In this document: piece by piece, positions 17,054-27,800 of the stretch
Position numbering within the stretch: the stretch's first letter is position 1
How the letters are laid out: each line of letters begins with the position of its first letter
From: Acidobacteriaceae bacterium
Lineage (GTDB): Bacteria; Acidobacteriota; Terriglobia; Terriglobales; Acidobacteriaceae
Assembly (NCBI GenBank): GCA_027449545.1
Contig: DAIDLI010000171.1
Coordinates: 1 to 53,612, forward strand
Direction of reading: 5' to 3'
DNA: 53,612 nucleotides
The notes under the pieces: model-generated
What the model was told of the DNA's origin: nothing
The model's input: the letters and a program-made list of their open reading frames with translations, nothing else
Databases searched by the model: none
Translations under genes and position numbers: made by a program

Positions 17054-17080
17054 CGGCACCGGCCTGCTTCCTGACCCCCG

Positions 17081-17252
17081 ACCCCTGATCCCTGATCCCT
17101 GACCCCTGATCCCTGATCCCTGACCCCTGACCTGCTCCGTCCACTCCCCGGTCCCCAAAGGCGAGGGACCGGGGGCACCCCGCCAGTAGAGCGTTGGTCT
17201 CCCAGGTCTCAAAATCGATCCCTGATCCCTGATCCCTGATCTCTGATCCCTG
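17081..17252. repeat. Two heptamer arrays flanking a GGTCCC palindrome
   Basis: Heptamers of the CCCTGAT/CCCTGAC type occupy about 17081-17132 and 17217-17252; these are the reverse-complement form of the GATCAGG units at 12884-12988. Between them is an inverted repeat, CCCCGGTCCC (17146-17155) and GGGACCGGGG (17165-17174). The 36-base sequence containing it recurs identically inside lhr at about 31460-31495. Confidence 0.9.
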
Positions 17253-17260
17253 CTCTCCGC

Positions 17261-18181
17261 TCACACAATCTCGAACTTGTCGCCGATCTTGAGCTGGTGG
17301 TAGCGCCTTTGCAGGTCCTGGGAGAGGTTCATCTTCAGCTCTTCGGGGTAGCCGCGCGTCCAGAACGCGATATCCTCCCGCACCTGGTAGGTGCCGAAGT
17401 GCTGGGGAAAGATGTAAGACGGCTGCAACTGGTTGATGAGAATCATGGAGCGGTCGGTATACATGTTGTGGATGGTGGGCGAGACGAACAGCACATCGAT
17501 GTTCTTGAGGTTCAGATGTTCTTCGGTGAGAACCGAGTCGCCAGGCTCGAGGAAGCGCTTGCCGCCGATCGTGAAGACATAGCCGCAGTTGTGCGCGATG
17601 CTCTCGACAAAATCAGGTTCGCGCGTCAGCACCGTGAACTCCTGGTTGCCGTGAATGGCATGGATCGGCTCCACGTGAATGCCGCGGACGTCGAAGGGCT
17701 GCAACGGCTCGGGAACGATGATCCGCTCCTGCGGGATCTTCAGCGCGGCGACCTCGCGGACACACGTCGTCGGCAGGACAAACGTGGTCCGGCTGCCCTG
17801 CGCCAGTCCCTGGATGGTGGGCACGTTGCAATGGTCGCCGTGCTGGTGGGTCACAAACTCGACGTCCAGAATGCCGGCCAACTGCTGCGGGGTGAGCGGC
17901 GGCGGATGGATCTTGGGATACTCGCGGCTGTCGGCCTCGAGGTCGAGGTCGGAGGCGAACAGCAAGTCGCCCGACTTGATCAGCCAGCCGGAGTTGCCCA
18001 TCCACCACACGGCGATGCCCTCGTGGTGGTCCTGGATCTCTTGGAGAAGGATCTCGCTCGATCGAGTCTCGGGTGCTGCCTGGCCGCTGGCCAGGGCAGG
18101 GGAATCGCTGCCACTCAAAAGCCCGGCAACGGGCAGCGTTGCCAGACTCATCTTTACAAAGCCTCTTCTGGTTGGACTCAT
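17261..18181 (-). CDS. Tat-exported metallo-beta-lactamase-fold hydrolase
   Basis: The 306-residue product starts with a twin-arginine-like signal (SPTRRGFVKM followed by a hydrophobic stretch to about residue 32). The metal-binding motif HQHGDH (H112, H114, D116, H117) identifies the metallo-beta-lactamase fold, and WMGNSGWLIKSG resembles the UlaG/L-ascorbate-6-phosphate lactonase-like branch. Later metal ligands probably include the histidines in HAIHGNQEF and an aspartate in EPGDSVLT. Export indicates a periplasmic role. The substrate is unknown. Its stop codon lies just beyond a heptamer array. Confidence 0.82.
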   Translation of the reverse strand: MSPTRRGFVKMSLATLPVAGLLSGSDSPALASGQAAPETRSSEILLQEIQDHHEGIAVWWMGNSGWLIKSGDLLFASDLDLEADSREYPKIHPPPLTPQQLAGILDVEFVTHQHGDHCNVPTIQGLAQGSRTTFVLPTTCVREVAALKIPQERIIVPEPLQPFDVRGIHVEPIHAIHGNQEFTVLTREPDFVESIAHNCGYVFTIGGKRFLEPGDSVLTEEHLNLKNIDVLFVSPTIHNMYTDRSMILINQLQPSYIFPQHFGTYQVREDIAFWTRGYPEELKMNLSQDLQRRYHQLKIGDKFEIV

Positions 18182-18365
18182 CCGTAACGCTCCATCGGCG
18201 TTCCGAGGATTCTAATTTGCGGAGGCAGATGGCGCGGGCAAATTGTGCTGTGGGGCAGTGGCGGCGGGCGGCGAGGACGCCGCCCGTACAGCCGGTCTGG
18301 AGACCGGCGCTACCGAATTCGGTTGAGGGCGCCGGCGAGGGGGGGACGAAAAGCGAGAGGCACGC

Positions 18366-18395
18366 AAAAAGGGCTGCTCGCTGGAGCAGCCCTTT
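18366..18395 (-). terminator. Rho-independent terminator of ftsH
   Basis: A perfect 12-bp stem (AAAGGGCTGCTC, 18368-18379, with GAGCAGCCCTTT, 18384-18395) encloses the loop GCTG. On the minus strand the stem is followed by TTTTT, about 50-80 bases beyond the ftsH stop codon. Confidence 0.85.
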
Positions 18396-18447
18396 CCGTT
18401 GTGTTCTTGCTGTTGCGGCGAAGCCGCGTCTGCCCCACCGCAGGTGG

Positions 18448-20367
<1,920 letters not shown>

Positions 20368-20625
20368 CAGGACTCCTCTTTCCCGGGGAGGGAGAAACTC
20401 AAGGCCTCCACCACCGCATGCTTCCATCCATTAGACGCCGGGCTGCTGCGACAAGTTACAGAATCGTGCAGGGGCGTCAAAGCGGCTACACGAATGGCGT
20501 GCCGCCCGGACGAGCAGTATCTCAAATTGTACTCCCAAGCCGATCTGAACCGCGGCAAGCGCGGCGCAGGACGGGTCCGGCACCCGGACACAAAACCCGC
20601 GGGGAAATGCCGGAAGGGGAACAGG

Positions 20626-22086
20626 TTAACCGATGTTCTCCAACAGCTCGACCTGCACCGTGAGCCCTGCTTCGGGCTCCAACTCCACACCTTTCATCCA
20701 TACGATGCGGCCGTCGAGTTCGAGGACGGGCCAAACCGCGCGCGCCGACCCGGTGATCCGCAGCCGCTCCAGGATCTCCTTGACCTTGCGGGGAGCGCTG
20801 GAATGGCGGAGCCGGACCCTGTCTCCAGGGGTCCAGGTGCGGAGCACCGCGGTAGGACCTGCGTGGTTCGTCTGAAGATTGGACTCGGCAGGGAGGCCGG
20901 AGGTAGCGAGGCGGAGGCGCAGGCCGAAGGCGGGAGCGTCGATCTGGCCGGGGACGGGGATGCGGTACTCCGGGATCTCGGGGCCGGGCGCGGAGGCAGC
21001 CGGCTCCAGGCGTAGTTCGCGGGGGGTGCGCTCGGCGTGCAGGCCGGCCAACTCACAGCGCTGGCCGGAGCGGCCGGTGAGGGCCAGGTCGCGCAGGCTC
21101 TCGGTGGCGGGGAAATCGGGCGCCGCGCCAAGCAGGCCGGCGGCATGGCGCAACAGCCGGCGCTGGAGCGCGGGCGCGAGGGCGGCAAAGCGGGATACGT
21201 CCAGAGCCAGGCCGGAGGCGGAGGCGCGGCCGCCGCCCCGCACCGGCCTTCCGGTCAGGATCAACTGTGGGGCGATGCGGGCCAGCTCGGCCTGCCACCA
21301 GGCCTCCTCGTCGCGGGCCAGCGCGGCCATCTGGACCAGGTGCTCGCGCAGGCGCGGATTCCACTGCTCGAGCTGGGGCAGCAGTTCGTGACGGATGCGA
21401 TTCCGGGTGAAGGTGAGATGGCGGTTGCTGGAGTCCTCGCGCCAGGGTTGGTGGAGGGAGTGCAGGTAGGCCTCAACCTGGGCGCGGGTGGCGCCAAGCA
21501 AAGGACGGACGATCAGGCCTTCGGGAAATTCAAGTTGGGGCGAGATGCCGGAGAGGCCCTCGGTCCAGGCCCCGCGCAGGAATTTGGCGAGGACCGTCTC
21601 GGCCTGGTCGTCGAGCGTATGCGCCGTGGCCACCGCATCCATCCCCATTCCGCTGTCCTCCTGAGCGCAGCCCCGCAGGGGCGGAGACGAAGGATCTGCG
21701 GTTGCCTTTCTTTCCATCAGGCTGCGGAACCATGCGTAGCGCAACCTCCGCGCGGCCTCTTCCAGGGTCTCGGCGGCCTTGCCGGCTGCCGGGTTGGCCT
21801 GGGCTTCGGCGGGGATATCGATGCGGTGTTCGTGAAACGGAAGCTCGAGGCGCGCGGCCAGGTCGCGGCAGAAGGCGAGGTCGGCGTCGGCTTCTGCGCC
21901 GCGCAGGCCGTGGTGCAGATGAGCGGCGCAAAGCACGAGGCCGAGTTCCGCCCGGCGTTCGTGAAGAGCGCGCAGCAGGGCGACGGAGTCGGCTCCGCCG
22001 GAGAGGCCTACGGTGAGGCGCATGCCCGGCTTGAGCAGCGTGAGGTCCAGCGGCAGTGCGGCAGCGGGCTTGGAACGTGGAGGCAC
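20626..22086 (-). CDS. tilS: tRNA(Ile)-lysidine synthase, with an in-frame repeat insertion
   Basis: TilS converts the wobble cytidine of the CAU-anticodon tRNA(Ile) to lysidine, using ATP, so that it reads AUA. The PP-loop motif SGGADS is near the N-terminus, followed by the HLHHGLRG block and AHTLDDQAETVL, both diagnostic. Between RSLME and MDAVATAHTLDD lie about 22 extra residues (RKATADPSSPPLRGCAQEDS and following) that coincide with DNA at 21655-21710 belonging to a dispersed repeat family also found between genes. The reading frame stays open through it. The start is uncertain: this GTG at 22086 lacks a clear ribosome binding site and another in-frame GTG lies at 22155. It is divergent from ispD. 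Confidence 0.9.
   Translation of the reverse strand: MPPRSKPAAALPLDLTLLKPGMRLTVGLSGGADSVALLRALHERRAELGLVLCAAHLHHGLRGAEADADLAFCRDLAARLELPFHEHRIDIPAEAQANPAAGKAAETLEEAARRLRYAWFRSLMERKATADPSSPPLRGCAQEDSGMGMDAVATAHTLDDQAETVLAKFLRGAWTEGLSGISPQLEFPEGLIVRPLLGATRAQVEAYLHSLHQPWREDSSNRHLTFTRNRIRHELLPQLEQWNPRLREHLVQMAALARDEEAWWQAELARIAPQLILTGRPVRGGGRASASGLALDVSRFAALAPALQRRLLRHAAGLLGAAPDFPATESLRDLALTGRSGQRCELAGLHAERTPRELRLEPAASAPGPEIPEYRIPVPGQIDAPAFGLRLRLATSGLPAESNLQTNHAGPTAVLRTWTPGDRVRLRHSSAPRKVKEILERLRITGSARAVWPVLELDGRIVWMKGVELEPEAGLTVQVELLENIG
21655..21710 (+). repeat. Dispersed repeat copy inside tilS
   Basis: The stretch runs from GTCCTCCTGAGCGCAGC through a small palindrome (CCCCGCAGGGGCGG) to CGAAGGATCTGCGGTTGC. 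The ends match intergenic copies at 195-236, 16753-16798 and 36388-36428. It is translated in tilS on the opposite strand, without a stop. Confidence 0.8.
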
Positions 22087-22220
22087 GAGAGGATGATAGC
22101 GCGGACGCCCAGTCCATCTGCTCTCACTTGCACCTCCACCGGGGTTGCCATCCACGGCGAGCTGATTGCCGGCGCTTGAAAGCTGAAAGCCGGGTTTCGC
22201 AGTGCTATACTCGCCGAGTT

Positions 22221-22928
22221 ATGCGAGTTTTTGCGATTCTTCCGGCCGCGGGCTTGGGCACGCGGATGGCCGGACCCCAGCCCAAACAGTTTCTGGAGTT
22301 GGACGGAGCCCCGATCCTGATCCACTCCCTGCGCGCCTTTGCCGGCGCGCCCCGCGTCAGCGAGATCTACGTGGCGGTGCGCAAGCCGGAGATCGCCCGC
22401 GTGGAAGCGCAGGTGGCCGAGCACGGTTTTGGCAGCCGCGTGCACGTGGTGGAAGGCGGCGAGAAGCGGCAGGAGTCGGTGGCTCATGCGCTGGCCAAGC
22501 TGCCGGCCGACCCCGACGATCTTGTGCTGGTGCACGATGCGGTGCGGCCGCTGATCGACACGGCGACCATCGAGCGCACCATTGATGCAGTGGCCGAACA
22601 CGGCGCGGCGATCGTGGGCTTGCCGGCGGTGGACACCATCAAGCAGGTGGAGCGAACCGCCCACGGCGCCATCATTACAGCCACGATTCCCCGCGAGTTC
22701 ATTGTGCAGGCGCAGACGCCGCAGGGCTTCCGGGTGGGGCTGCTGCGCAGCGCCTTTGCGGATGCGGAGGCGGATGGGTTTATCGGCACCGACGAAGCTT
22801 CACTGGTGGAGCGGGCCGGGCAGCCGGTGCACGTGGTGCCCGGATCTCCGGTTAATCTGAAGATTACGCAGCCCGGCGATCTGGAGCTGGCGGAGTTCTT
22901 TCTGAAGCAGCGGAGTGCGCGGAGCTAG
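22221..22928 (+). CDS. ispD: 2-C-methyl-D-erythritol 4-phosphate cytidylyltransferase
   Basis: IspD joins CTP and methylerythritol phosphate in the MEP route to isoprenoids. The 235-residue product begins at the ATG followed by FAILPAAGLGTRM, the nucleotide-binding loop. Other hallmarks are PKQFLEL (catalytic lysine), VLVHDAVRP, and the C-terminal TDEASLVE and NLKITQPGDL. In-frame codons upstream (to 22056) overlap the divergent tilS start and lack family similarity. ispF follows 55 bases downstream. Confidence 0.95.
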   Translation: MRVFAILPAAGLGTRMAGPQPKQFLELDGAPILIHSLRAFAGAPRVSEIYVAVRKPEIARVEAQVAEHGFGSRVHVVEGGEKRQESVAHALAKLPADPDDLVLVHDAVRPLIDTATIERTIDAVAEHGAAIVGLPAVDTIKQVERTAHGAIITATIPREFIVQAQTPQGFRVGLLRSAFADAEADGFIGTDEASLVERAGQPVHVVPGSPVNLKITQPGDLELAEFFLKQRSARS

Positions 22929-22983
22929 CGCACGGACAGCGGATCGAATCCCGAAATACTGAGAGAATGTAGTTACGGAGAGC

Positions 22984-23598
22984 ATGGATACACGGATCGG
23001 CTTTGGCTACGACTCGCACGCGTTCAAGCCCGGAGTGCCGCTGCGCATCGGCGGCATGGCGCTGGATCATCCCGAGGGCCTGGCGGGCCACTCGGATGGC
23101 GACGTGCTGCTGCATGCGGTAACGGATGCTCTGCTGGGCGCGGTGGCGGCAGGCGACATCGGCAGCTTTTTCCCGCCGGGCGACCCGCGCTGGAAGGATG
23201 CCGATTCGGCCATCTTTCTGAACACCGCTCTCGAGGAGCTTCAGCACGCCGGCTACGGCATCGCCAATGTGGATGTGACGCTGATCCTGGCCAAGCCCAA
23301 GATCGCGCCCATTGCGCCGGAGATGCGCGCGCACCTTGCCGATCTGCTCCAGGTGGAGATTGGCCAGGTCAGCATCAAGGCTAAGACTCCCGAGGGGCTC
23401 AACCTGGACCATGTGGCGCAGTGCCACGCGGTGGCGCTGGTGACGCGCATCCGCGAAGAGGAAGAGCTGAAGAGCATGGAAGCAGTGATCGAGAGCCAGC
23501 GCCAGCTCGAGGATGTGGTGGACGACCTGCTGGCCTCGGTGCACGGCGTGCCGCGGCGGAAGATCGCGCCCGTCTACGATACCGAGGACATCACCTAG
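22984..23598 (+). CDS. ispF: 2-C-methyl-D-erythritol 2,4-cyclodiphosphate synthase with C-terminal extension
   Basis: IspF cyclises CDP-methylerythritol phosphate in the MEP pathway. The N-terminal GYDSHAF supplies two zinc ligands, and GHSDGDVLLHAVTDALLGA and KTPEGL are family signatures. At 204 residues it is about 45 longer than typical IspF (near 160). The extra C-terminal segment (from about residue 160, EEEELKSMEAVIESQRQ) is charged and probably helical, and it may mediate contact with a partner. A GGAG site precedes the ATG. It forms a pair with ispD. Confidence 0.94.
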   Translation: MDTRIGFGYDSHAFKPGVPLRIGGMALDHPEGLAGHSDGDVLLHAVTDALLGAVAAGDIGSFFPPGDPRWKDADSAIFLNTALEELQHAGYGIANVDVTLILAKPKIAPIAPEMRAHLADLLQVEIGQVSIKAKTPEGLNLDHVAQCHAVALVTRIREEEELKSMEAVIESQRQLEDVVDDLLASVHGVPRRKIAPVYDTEDIT

Positions 23599-23842
23599 GG
23601 GGGCTGAACGGGGTTGGCAGGCGTGGCCTGCGGACGGCGATCCGGGAGGCAAGCCAATCGGCGCTGGCTGCGGTGGTTTCTTGTTGCTTTCGCGTGGGCG
23701 GTGCTAGGCCTCGAACCCCACGCAACGGCTGATCGGCGCGCCTGCCTCGTGAATGTCCTTTGGTGACACGCCACAGAGCTGACCCTGGCTGAAAGGCCTA
23801 GAATGGTGTCGCTTTCCTAGAGGCGCGTTTGGGGTAGCCAAG

Positions 23843-24799
23843 ATGGACATCGGCAACTGCGTCCGGATGCGGGCACAAGAGCTTCTCTCCGTATTTGCTG
23901 TCAGTGCGCTTGTCGCTGTGATTGCATGCTCCAGCCAGAAGGTCCATCGACATTACGGAATCACCGTGGCCTCAAACTTTTACGAGCGTCCCTTTCACTT
24001 TGATTGCTCGCCCGCTCCCCTGCAGCCGGGTTCTTCCGCCTTTACAACTGGCTCCCGGCAGGCTCTCTACGCGCGGTCTCGCAGCCATGTTCTTGACCTG
24101 CCGCTTCGTGCGGCCCCTTCTTTGACCATCGCTGCGGAGTTGGGCAATATCGTCGAAATTGCCGCATCTCCCCAGGACCGCTGGATCGCCCACTATTGCG
24201 CAACGGGAAAAGGCAATTCACCCCAGGAGGCCGACGGCAACCTGAAGAAAATCGCAATGCAGCAGACCGGAAGCCTGCTTACTTTGAACAGCCCTGGTGC
24301 GATCGGATCCGGCCGCCTGCTCCTGGAGGTACCCGCCGGAGCGCCGTTGACCGTGCATAGCGACGATCCTCTGGAGATCCACGATCTATCCGGACCCGTT
24401 CGCGTCTCGAGTTTGGGCCGCGCTGTCATCCTCAAGACCACTGGACGCGTGGATGTCTGGGCCATGGCCGTCAATTTTGCCGGCTCACAGGGTTCCGTAT
24501 TTCTTAATGCATCCCGGGACATCAACTTCATGATTGCCGCGACCAGGTTTCAGGGCAGTCTAGGGGCCAACGCGCAACATCAGGTAAACGCGTACTTCCC
24601 GGCCGGCTTTCAAACCTCCGTAGACGTCCTCGTGAACCGCCCGAAGGATTTCATCTGCCGCGCTGATTTCTGCTCAAAGTTCAAGAAAGATCGAGAAGGC
24701 GGCCTGTACCGGTTCACCTATGGCGACGCCCAAAGTGGAACCGATCGAATTGGCATTCGATCCATGGCCGGGCAGGTTCTGCTTGCTACGATCCCTTGA
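23843..24799 (+). CDS. Lipoprotein with DUF4097-like beta domain, function unknown
   Basis: A 318-residue exported protein. The N-terminus has a hydrophobic segment ending in the lipobox VIAC (C29), so it is probably a lipoprotein. From about residue 90 the sequence shows alternating hydrophobic segments (LTIAAELGNIVEI, LLLEVPAGAPLTVHSDD, DLSGPVRVSS, RAVILKTTGRVDV), the look of a DUF4097-type beta-solenoid. Cysteines at about 54, 118, 271 and 275 could form disulfides. No enzyme motif is visible. The next gene is convergent. Confidence 0.6.
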   Translation: MDIGNCVRMRAQELLSVFAVSALVAVIACSSQKVHRHYGITVASNFYERPFHFDCSPAPLQPGSSAFTTGSRQALYARSRSHVLDLPLRAAPSLTIAAELGNIVEIAASPQDRWIAHYCATGKGNSPQEADGNLKKIAMQQTGSLLTLNSPGAIGSGRLLLEVPAGAPLTVHSDDPLEIHDLSGPVRVSSLGRAVILKTTGRVDVWAMAVNFAGSQGSVFLNASRDINFMIAATRFQGSLGANAQHQVNAYFPAGFQTSVDVLVNRPKDFICRADFCSKFKKDREGGLYRFTYGDAQSGTDRIGIRSMAGQVLLATIP

Positions 24800-24877
24800 G
24801 GGCAGGTGGTCCGGTCAATAACTGTGAAGAATGGCTCATAAGTGTTCAGACACTGTGCGCCGTGCCTTGTCCGACCA

Positions 24878-27800
24878 TCACTGAATCGTGACAGTGACGG
24901 TAGCGTGCGACTGACTGATGCCATTGGCGGAGAACGCTCCATTCACCGCGAAGGTATAATTTCCGGGAGTCGTGCCGGGCACTTGCTGAGTTTGCGGCGT
25001 GCCGCCGTTTATCTCGCCTCCGCATGCGAGGAAACCATTCAGCGCAATAAGAAATATCAGAGAAAGCCACAGACGGCGGCGTTTCGAGGTTGGGAAAAAT
25101 CCTGCCGCGAGAAGTCCGCAGATGAGGAATCCGCCACTGGTCGCAATCCAGTGGCGGCCCTTGCGCCGCAGTGCCGCTGATGTCGTCGTAATCGTGCTGG
25201 GTGCGGTTGAACTGATGGTCATTGCCGCAGTAACCGCCGTCGCGCCGGTAAGGTCAACAGAGGCCGGAATGTTGCAGGCCGGCAGATGAGTAGCACCTGC
25301 CGGAGACGACGTGAGGGCGCAAGAGAGATATACATTTCCAGTAAAACCGCCCAGCGACGTCACGGTTACGGTGGATGTGTTGGCCGATGTTGCTCCCGCG
25401 GCAATTGTCAGCGGAGTCCCGCTCAGCGTGAACGGCGACGTCGCTCCTGGGGTCACGGTAAACGTCACAGTTGTGTCGGCAGGTCCATAGGTCGAGTCTC
25501 CCGAATAAGAGACTTGCAAGGATGCCGTTCCTCCTGGTCCGAGGTTCCACATTGAGCCGCCCGGCACCGAAGCGGTTGCTGAACCGTTGCTGAGTGTTTC
25601 CGTGTCAGACCAGTTGCAGGACCCCGGCGTCCCGCCCTGTAAAGGAAGGCAGTAGTCGATTGTTCCTGTGGGCGTGGGCATGCCGCTCGGTGCGATGACG
25701 GTGGCAGTGATGGCCGTGTACTCGGCGTGATTGACCGAACTCGGATTGGCCACGGCGGAAACGGTCACATTCTGGCCCGCGTTCACATCGAATGTAGCTG
25801 TGGCCGGACCGTAATTGGCGTCCCCGCTGTAACTCGCTGTCACCATATCGTTGCCCAACGGCAGAGAGCTCACGTTGAGCTCGGCCTGGGCATAACCGCT
25901 GGCGCCTGCATTTGCGGTCAGCGGCGCCGTTCCGAGTTGGGTGTTGCCGAAGCTGAAGGTTACATTGCCGGTAGGCGGGGCTATTAACGGAAAGAAGAGG
26001 GTGCAGCCTCCGTTCGCACAATTCGGCGGGAAAGAGCTCGGCACCGCCACCGCCAAGCTGAGAGTGGTCGCCGATCCCACGGCGATAGCCCGTGGGCTGG
26101 CAGACAAAAACGCCCTCGTCGACGCCTTGGCGATGATGAGCGAGAGTGGAGCGTTGCTGGTGGACGCCTGAAAACTGGAATCTCCGGGATAAGCCGCACT
26201 GACACTGTTGGTTCCGGCAGGGAACGCAATCGAGGGCTGCCATTCCGCGACTCCCAGGCGATCGATTCCCACCGCGCCGGAGTTGAGCGCTGACGAACCC
26301 GCCGAATCAGTAAAAGTCACCGTGCCCGTTGCCAGTCCGTCGAGTTGTCCGTCGGGCGCATTGGCGCCGCGCGGCTGGGCATCCAGCACCATGTAAGTCC
26401 CGAACGGGTAACTAGCCCCGCTGACGAGCGGAGCGAATGCGTTGGTGCTGCTGTTCCAGTAATTTCCCGTGAGAGAAACCGTACTCTTCTCGGGCTCCAC
26501 ATCCAGGGTGACACTCGCGCTGCTGGGCGCAAAAACCGTATCTCCCGCGTACTTTGCCGTAAGTTGATAGTGTCCGCCAGGCAGATCGTCGAACGTAGTC
26601 GTGGCCGCTCCGCCTGCCAGGGTGAGTTCGCCCACGCTGGTGTTGCTCGCTGGACTCGCATTGGTTACCAGACCCACGTCACCGGTCGGCGTCCCTCCGG
26701 AGCCGCTGACCGAGACATCCACCGTCACCGGCGTTCCGTGAGGGAAGCTGGTTTGACTCACGTTCAACGCTGTCGAAGTCGGCGTAAAGTTCAGACTGTT
26801 CCAGTTCTGCACCAGCAGACTCGCATCCACGCTGCCTAGACCCGTGGCCTGGTTATATCCGGCGGCTGCGGAGTAATGGCCGAGCGTGTAGAAGCCTTTG
26901 GTATTGTCACCGGCTGTGCTCAAGGTGCAATCGGGCGTGCCCTGCTGGCAAGGTACATTGTTGCTGCCGACCGCGACGTCATGAAAATCTTCGGGATGTT
27001 GCGCGGCAAGAGGATAGAAGATGAAATTCGCCTGGCCCTGCGGTCCATACTTCTGATCGATAATCGCCATGATGGCGGCCATGGCTGGCGCAGAGGCGGA
27101 GGTGCCGCCGACTGCGTATGCGTTGTACCCACTGCCTGGTCCCAGGTCTTCCGTGCAGCCATAGGCGTCCCCCGCGCACTCCAGCCAGAAACTGCCGTTT
27201 CCGCCCGAGGAAGCGAAGAGAGAAACGTCGGGCAAGTCGCGGGCCTTGTCCGCCGGTACTCCTTTCTCTGATTGCCACGCCGGTTTGGGATAGCCGCCAG
27301 TGCACTGCGCCGATCCTCCGGCGCTTGTGCTGCCTGTTCCGGCGGTGCAGCTGCTTGCGCCGCCACCGGCGCCGACGATCGTCGGGCCGGTTTGATTGGG
27401 ATCGTACACCCCCGCATCATCGATATTTAGGCCGAAGGCCTGGTTCCATGGCTGCTCGGGCACGGGCTTCAGCAGCGACACCGCCGGCTGATTCGTTGCG
27501 TTCAGATTCCAGTAACTCCCAATCTGTGCAAGTGTGGCGCTGCTGCTCCCGTTGTAGGTGCTGTAATAGAAATCCGTGCCGCCCACGGAGACGTTCCAGG
27601 GGGTAGAGGACATGCCATTGACGGCTAAGCCATATTGGGCGGGCTGTGCGACATTGAAATCGTCGCACCCCGCGGAGCCGCCGTCGCCCGAGGATACCAA
27701 GACGGTCTGTCCCTGCGCTGCCGCCTGCTCCCACAGCCCCGCCCAGAACTGGTTGCCCGCCGTGCCTAAACCCTGCTCACACTCCGCATAGCTCATGCTG

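Larger units (their letters stand above)
16040..17260. other. 1.2 kb gene-free region of stacked repeats and palindromes
   Basis: No credible gene is seen; open frames here overlap the repeats. Contents in order: degenerate palindromes near 16080-16160, a 168-bp repeat (16381-16548), an inverted repeat with TCAAAACGC arms (about 16597-16621), a 36-bp perfect palindrome (16647-16682), a dispersed repeat copy (16753-16798), the second 170-bp repeat (16883-17053), two heptamer arrays and a GGTCCC-type palindrome. It separates the P63C gene from a convergent metallo-hydrolase gene. Confidence 0.8.
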
